Shown here: positions 59,108 through 64,000 of the stretch, in pieces
How the letters are laid out: the number at the start of each line of letters is the position of its first letter
Position numbering within the stretch: position 1 is the stretch's first letter
NCBI GenBank assembly: GCA_023548195.1
Contig: JAJHZJ010000808.1
Location: forward strand, 1 to 64,000
Direction of reading: 5' to 3'
From: Bettongia penicillata ogilbyi
Lineage: Eukaryota > Chordata > Mammalia > Diprotodontia > Potoroidae
DNA length: 64,000 nt
Notes under the pieces: generated by a model
Database searches by the model: none
The model's input: the letters and a program-made list of their open reading frames with translations, nothing else
What the model was told of the DNA's origin: nothing
Made by a program: the position numbers and the translations under genes

Positions 59108-62100
59108 ATCATTTTTTAAAAAATTTTAATATATAATTTATTTTTCAGTTTTCAACATTCATTTCCACAAGAATTTGAATTCCAAATTTTCTCTCCTTCT
59201 CTTCTTATCCCCCATCCCAGGACAGCATGCACCAAACCCACCTCTTCTTCCAGTCTGTCCTTCCTTCTATCACCGCCCCCCCATATTTTATGCCCTTCCC
59301 CTCCATTTTCCCGTAGAGCAAAATAGATTTCTATACCTCTTTGCCTATACACCTTATTTACCAGTTGCATGCAAAAACAATTTTTGACATTCATTTTTTA
59401 AAGCTTTAAGTTCCATATTCTCTCTCTGCCTCCTTCCCCACTCACTCTTATTGAGAAAACAAGCAATTCAACATACATGTGCAGCCATGCAAAACACTTC
59501 CATAACAGTTATGTTGTGAAGGACTAACAACGTTTCCCTCTGTCCTGTCCTGCCCTCCATTTATTCTATTCTCTCCCTGGGCCTGTCCTCCCATGATAAT
59601 GTTTGCTTCTGATTTCCCTTTCCCAATTTGCTCTCCCTTCTATTATCTCCCTTCTCTTATCCTCTTCCCTCTTGCCTTTCTTGCATGGTAAAAAAGGTTT
59701 CCATATCCAGTTGAATATATTATTCCCTCTTCAAGTTAAATTCCATGAGAGTAAGGCTCACTTATTCCCTATCATTTCTGCCCTCTTCCCCTCCAATTGA
59801 GAAACTCTTTCTTGCCTCTTTTATGTGAGATGATTTGCTACATTCTACTTTTTGGTTCTCCTACTTCTAGTAGAATGTACTTCTAGTACATTCCACACAA
59901 AAATAAATTTTATTTTTTACGTATTCTCCCTTCTTATTCAGCTTACCCTATGCCTTCTGTCTATATCTATAGATCTACATACACATACACACCCATATTC
60001 ATATATATATCTACACATATACATACACATATAATATACACATACATATATACCTATACACATGTACATATATATACATATATATGAACATATACATACC
60101 TACACATATACATACACAAATATAATACACACATACATATATACATATATACACACGTACATACAAGCATGCACACACACATACATATATTCCTTCTAAT
60201 TGTCCCAATACTGAAAAAGGTATTGAGTTACAAATATGAACTTTCCATGTAGGAATATAAATGATTCAACTTTAATGAGTTCCTGATGGCTTCTCTCTCC
60301 CGTTTACCTTTTCATGTTTCTCTTGATTCTTGTATTTGAAAGTCAAATTTATTTTTTTCAGCTTTTGTCTTTTCACCAAATATGCTTGGAAATCCTCTAT
60401 TTCATTGAAATTCCATTTCTTTCCCTGAAGTCTTATATTCAATTTTGCTGGGTAGGTGATTCTTGGTTTTAATCCTAGCTCCTTTGACCTCTGGAATGTC
60501 ATATTCCAAGTCCTTTGATCCATTAGTATAGAAGCTGCTAAATCCTGTGTTGCATTGATTGTATTTCCACAATACTTGATTTTTTTCTTTCTGGATACTT
60601 GTAATATTTTCTTCTTGACTTGGGAACTCTGGAATTTAACTACAATTTTTCTAGGAGTTTTCCTTTGGGGATCTCTTTCAAAAAGTGATAGGTAGATTCT
60701 TTCAATATCTATTTTATCCTCTGATTCTAGATATCTGGACAGTTTTCCTTCATAATTTATTGGAAGATGATGTCTAGGCTCTTTTTTTGATTGTAGTTTT
60801 CAAATAGGCGAATAATTTTAATTTTTTTATTTTTTTATTCCCCCCCCCTTCGCCCTCCCTCTCCCCTCTCCCCCTTAGATTGCATACAATTTTATATTGG
60901 TTCTACACATACATTCCTATTAAATACATTTTCACTATAATCATGATACGTAGAAGAATTAAAATGAATGGGAGAAATCATATAACAAACCAAAACGTAA
61001 TACAAAAAAATAATCTGCTACATTCTGCAATTGAATTCCAGTTCTTTCTCTGGAAGTGGAAGGCATTTTACCTTAAAAGACCTTTGGGATTTTTTAGGTC
61101 CTTGCATTGCAATGAAGTTCCAAGTCTACCAGTAGAAGCTCTCACACACTGTGGTCATTGCTGTGCACAAAGTTCTCCTGCTTCTGCTCCTTTTGCTCAG
61201 CATCAGATCATATAAGTCTTTCTAGGACTCTCTGAAATCTTCCTGTTCATCATTTCTTATAGCACAATAGTATTCCATTATATTCATATATCATAATTTA
61301 GTCAGCCATTCCTCAATTGATCAATATCCCCTTGAATAGCAGTTTTTGGCCACCACAAAGAGGGTTGCTATAAATATTTTTGTACATGTGGGACCCTTTC
61401 CCATTTTTATGATTTCTTGGGGACACAGTCCTAGAAGTGATATTGTTGGGTCAAAGGGTATGTGTATTTTTGTAGCCTCCTGGGCATAGCTCCAAATTGC
61501 TCTCCAGAATGGTTGGTTTAGCTCATGGCTCCACCAACAATGAAGTTCCAACTCTCCCACATCCTCTCCAACATCCATCATCTTCCTGTTCTGTCATGTT
61601 TGCCAATCTGATAGGTATGATATGGTACCTCATAGCTGTTTTGATTTGTATCTCTCTAATCAATAAATGATTTAGAGCATTTTTTTATATGACTATAAAT
61701 ATCTTTAATTTCTTCCTCTGAAAACTGCCTGTTCAATATCCTTTGACCTTTTATCAGTTGGGGAATGACTTGTATTTTTGTATATTTGACTCAGTTCTCT
61801 ATATATTCTAGACATGAAAGTCAATAATTTTTAAATGATCTCTCCTGTATCTATTTTCCAGGTCAGTATTTTTTCCAATGAGATATTCCACAGTTTTCTA
61901 ATTTTTTTTTCATTCTTTTGATTTTGTTTTATAATTTCTCGATTTGTCATAAAGTCATTAGCTTCTGTCTACTCCATTCTAATTTTTACAGAACTATTTT
62001 CTAGTGAACTTGTGAACCTCCTTTTTCATTTGGTCTGTTCTGCTGTTTATGATATTATTCTCCTCATTTATTTTTTAGACCTCTTTTGCCATTTGAGTTA

Positions 62101-62371
62101 GTCTATTTTTAAAGGTGTTACCTTCTTCAGCATTTTTGGGGTCTCCTTTAGCAAGCTGTTGACTTGTTTTTCATGATTTTCCTGCATCATTTTCATTACT
62201 TTTCCCAATTTTCCCCATTGGGGCATTTTCACAGTCAATTACTTCACTTTTGAGCCCTTTATCAAGTGGCGGATATATACTATCCCAGACTTCAGAGGTT
62301 TTGTGCATTTGTTCTCTGAGATATATCTAGGGGCCTGTAAGTTATCAGTTCCTCCCAAAGTCGGTTAATCA
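59108..62371 (-). mobile_element. HAL1, antisense, interrupted by an L1 3' end
   Basis: 3' region from 59108 (ttcaacattcatttccacaa, pyrimidine-rich stretches, a TACA/CACA-rich low-complexity stretch 59940-60190), ORF1 (60280-60820 and 61835-62230), and part of the 5'UTR to about 62370. The inner element 60822-61822 splits ORF1. No ORF2 of its own. The 5' end appears truncated, and I could not define a TSD. Confidence 0.72.
60822..61822 (-). mobile_element. L1 3' end inserted into HAL1 ORF1, with TSD
   Basis: On the - strand, ORF2 C-terminal sequence (61320-61800) then 3'UTR (complement of 60841-61000) and an A tail (T run at 60822-60837). It matches the + strand element 4633-5645. TSD: aataattttaa at 60811-60821 and aataatttttaa at 61823-61834. 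5' truncated at about 1 kb. Confidence 0.82.
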
Positions 62372-64000
62372 AGGGAGAGGGAAACTATATTCTACTAAAA
62401 GGTACTATAGAAAATTAAGTAATATCAGTAATAAACATAGATGCAGCAAATTCATAGCAGCCAAATTTTAAAGAAAAAGTTAAATGACTTACAGGAGGAA
62501 GTAGTAAAAGTACATTGGTAGAGGATCTCAATTACTGTTAGGGGCCAAGCTCAGGACCGGCCTTGGGAGCTGGCTCCACCCTCAGGGAGCTGGCTGTGCC
62601 CTTAGGGAGGAACATGGGTGGGGCTCTGGCTGGGGATATAAGGAGCTGTCAGGGAGGGATCAGAGAGAGAGATGTAACCAAGAAAGAGATGTAGAAGGAC
62701 GCCATCAATAAAGTGAAGAGCACTGACAACCTCGGCGAGTGTGTAGTCATTGTTCCCTCCGTGGAGGAGGGGACAGCCTTGTCGCGCAGCTAGGCCATAC
62801 GGTCACACTGCAGGGACCGGAGACGTCCGAAGACCGCGAACAGGTGAGCAAGACTGAGGGAGCCTGGTGGGGTCATTTGGGGTTAAGAAGCCCAACTAAG
62901 CCGAGGCCGGGGAATAGCCCCATGCGTAGAGGTCAGGGAATCGCCCCGAACAAATTACCTCTTTCAGGTTAGATAAATTTAACCATTAAATAAGAAAGAG
63001 GATGAATAGAATTTTAGAAAAGTTAGATATCCCAGGTCCCTGAAGAAAATTGAATGGGAATAGAGAATATATCTTTTTTCAGCTGTACATGGCATAATCA
63101 GAGAAATTGACTTTATTAGGGCATAAAGATCCCACCAAAAATGCAGAAGGACAGAAATATTAAATACATCCTTTTCATACCATCATGCAATAAAATTACA
63201 TTCAAATAACAGCTTTGGAAACATAGATTAAAAATTAATTTGGAAACAAAATAATTGAAAACTAGAAAAATAAGTGGGCCAAAGAACAAATTGGGGAAAC
63301 AGTTAGCAATTTCATTAAAGATAATGACAACAATGATATTACATACCAAAATTTGTGTGAAGTCAAATCAGCACTCAGGGGAAATTTTATATTTTTAAAG
63401 TTAAAATACCAATGATTTCAGCTTGCAACTGAAAAAAAACTCTATCAAAAGAACAAATTAAAAATCCTCAGTTAAATACCAAAATAGAATCCTGAAAATC
63501 AAAAGAGAAATTAATATAAGTAAAAGTAAAAAAAATGAATAAATAAAAATAAGAAAATGAAAACTATAATGAAAAGAAATAAAAAAAACTAATAAAATAG
63601 ATAAACCATTGGTTAATTTGGCTTAAAAAACAGGAAAATGAAAACCAAATAGACAGTATCAAAATGGAAAAGAATTTTATCAAAAAATTAATTAGTGATT
63701 TCAACACTAATTAAGATGAACCAAAACAGTTGGTAGAAGTTATTTTGCCCAAATACATGCCAATAACCCTCACAACCTAAATAAAATGGGGAAATATTTA
63801 TAAAAATATAAATTGCCCAGATTAATGAAATTAGAAAATAGAATATAAACAACAGTATCTTAGAGAAAGAAATTGAGCAAACCTTACATGAATTCCTTAG
63901 GATAAAATCTTCAGGATCAGATGAATTTACAAGTGAATTCTACCATAGAAAGAATAATTGATTTCAATGCTATATTCACTATTTGAAAAATAAGTAAAGG
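62372..64000 (+). mobile_element. L1 ORF2 (endonuclease to RT), sense, broken; runs off the right edge
   Basis: Aligns with 2880-4060 of the first L1: gggaaactatattctactaa, cagctgtacatggcat, gaccatcatgcaataaaa-like blocks, and the RT start near 63900 encoding GSDEFTSEFY. Many stops. Interrupted by a solo LTR at 62536-62952. Confidence 0.78.
62536..62952 (+). repeat. Solo LTR with 6-bp TSD, inside L1 ORF2
   Basis: TGTTAGGGGC...CCCCGAACA, 417 bp, flanked by aattac at 62530-62535 and 62953-62958. Removing it restores L1 continuity with the copy at about 3030-3060. TATA-like gatataagg near 62634 and AATAAA at 62707-62712. Shares the 16-mer ccggagacgtccgaag with the U5 part of the 46028-52046 provirus LTR, so it is a related class II family. 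CpG-rich U5. Confidence 0.82.

Overview
The window is vertebrate nuclear DNA dominated by retrotransposons. It most resembles a marsupial genome, probably an Australian-lineage (australidelphian) one. The reasons are tRNA-derived SINEs of the Mar-1/WSINE type (8941-9190, 21033-21338, 40685-40915), a dense set of L1 elements and ORF2-less 'half-L1' (HAL1) elements, and a background of MIR/Ther-1 SINEs and CR1/L3-like LINE fossils. No bacterial gene, CRISPR array or rRNA/tRNA gene was seen. The species call rests on remembered repeat consensus, not on a search.

Layout. 1-5645: an L1 on the + strand with broken ORF1 and ORF2, followed by two L1 3' ends facing opposite ways. 5646-12480: old sequence, SINEs and a collapsed antisense L1. 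12482-14858: the only convincing host gene signal, two + strand exons in compatible splice phase, the second ending a protein with a death-domain-like fold. 15600-22384: SINE fossils and fragments of an unidentified retropseudogene or low-copy repeat, with a ~600 bp segment present twice (19660-20265 and 25190-25805). 22399-25166, 30291-32951, 35891-38302 and 44623-53236: four nearly full-length HAL1 copies with target-site duplications (TSDs). 53250-58210: mostly unassigned sequence with CR1/L3 and hAT fossils. 58212-64000: a stack of nested insertions (L1, HAL1, an L1 3' end inside the HAL1, and a solo LTR inside L1 ORF2).

The most interesting object is the provirus at 46028-52046, inserted antisense into the fourth HAL1. 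It has two nearly identical LTRs, a 6-bp TSD (atgatg), a lysine-tRNA-type primer site, a gag remnant and a long open pol frame carrying RNase H and a complete integrase active site. It ends with a short envelope remnant of gammaretrovirus-like character. Its interior is a mosaic: between gag and pol lie an integrase fragment of a second virus, a complete foreign LTR, and an integrase C-terminus of a divergent virus. A 19-nt copy of its own 3' polypurine tract sits inside the integrase gene, and the foreign integrase/LTR junction falls at the equivalent tract. This suggests that the tract is a recombination point. The provirus lacks most of gag, protease, most of reverse transcriptase and nearly all of env, so it is defective.
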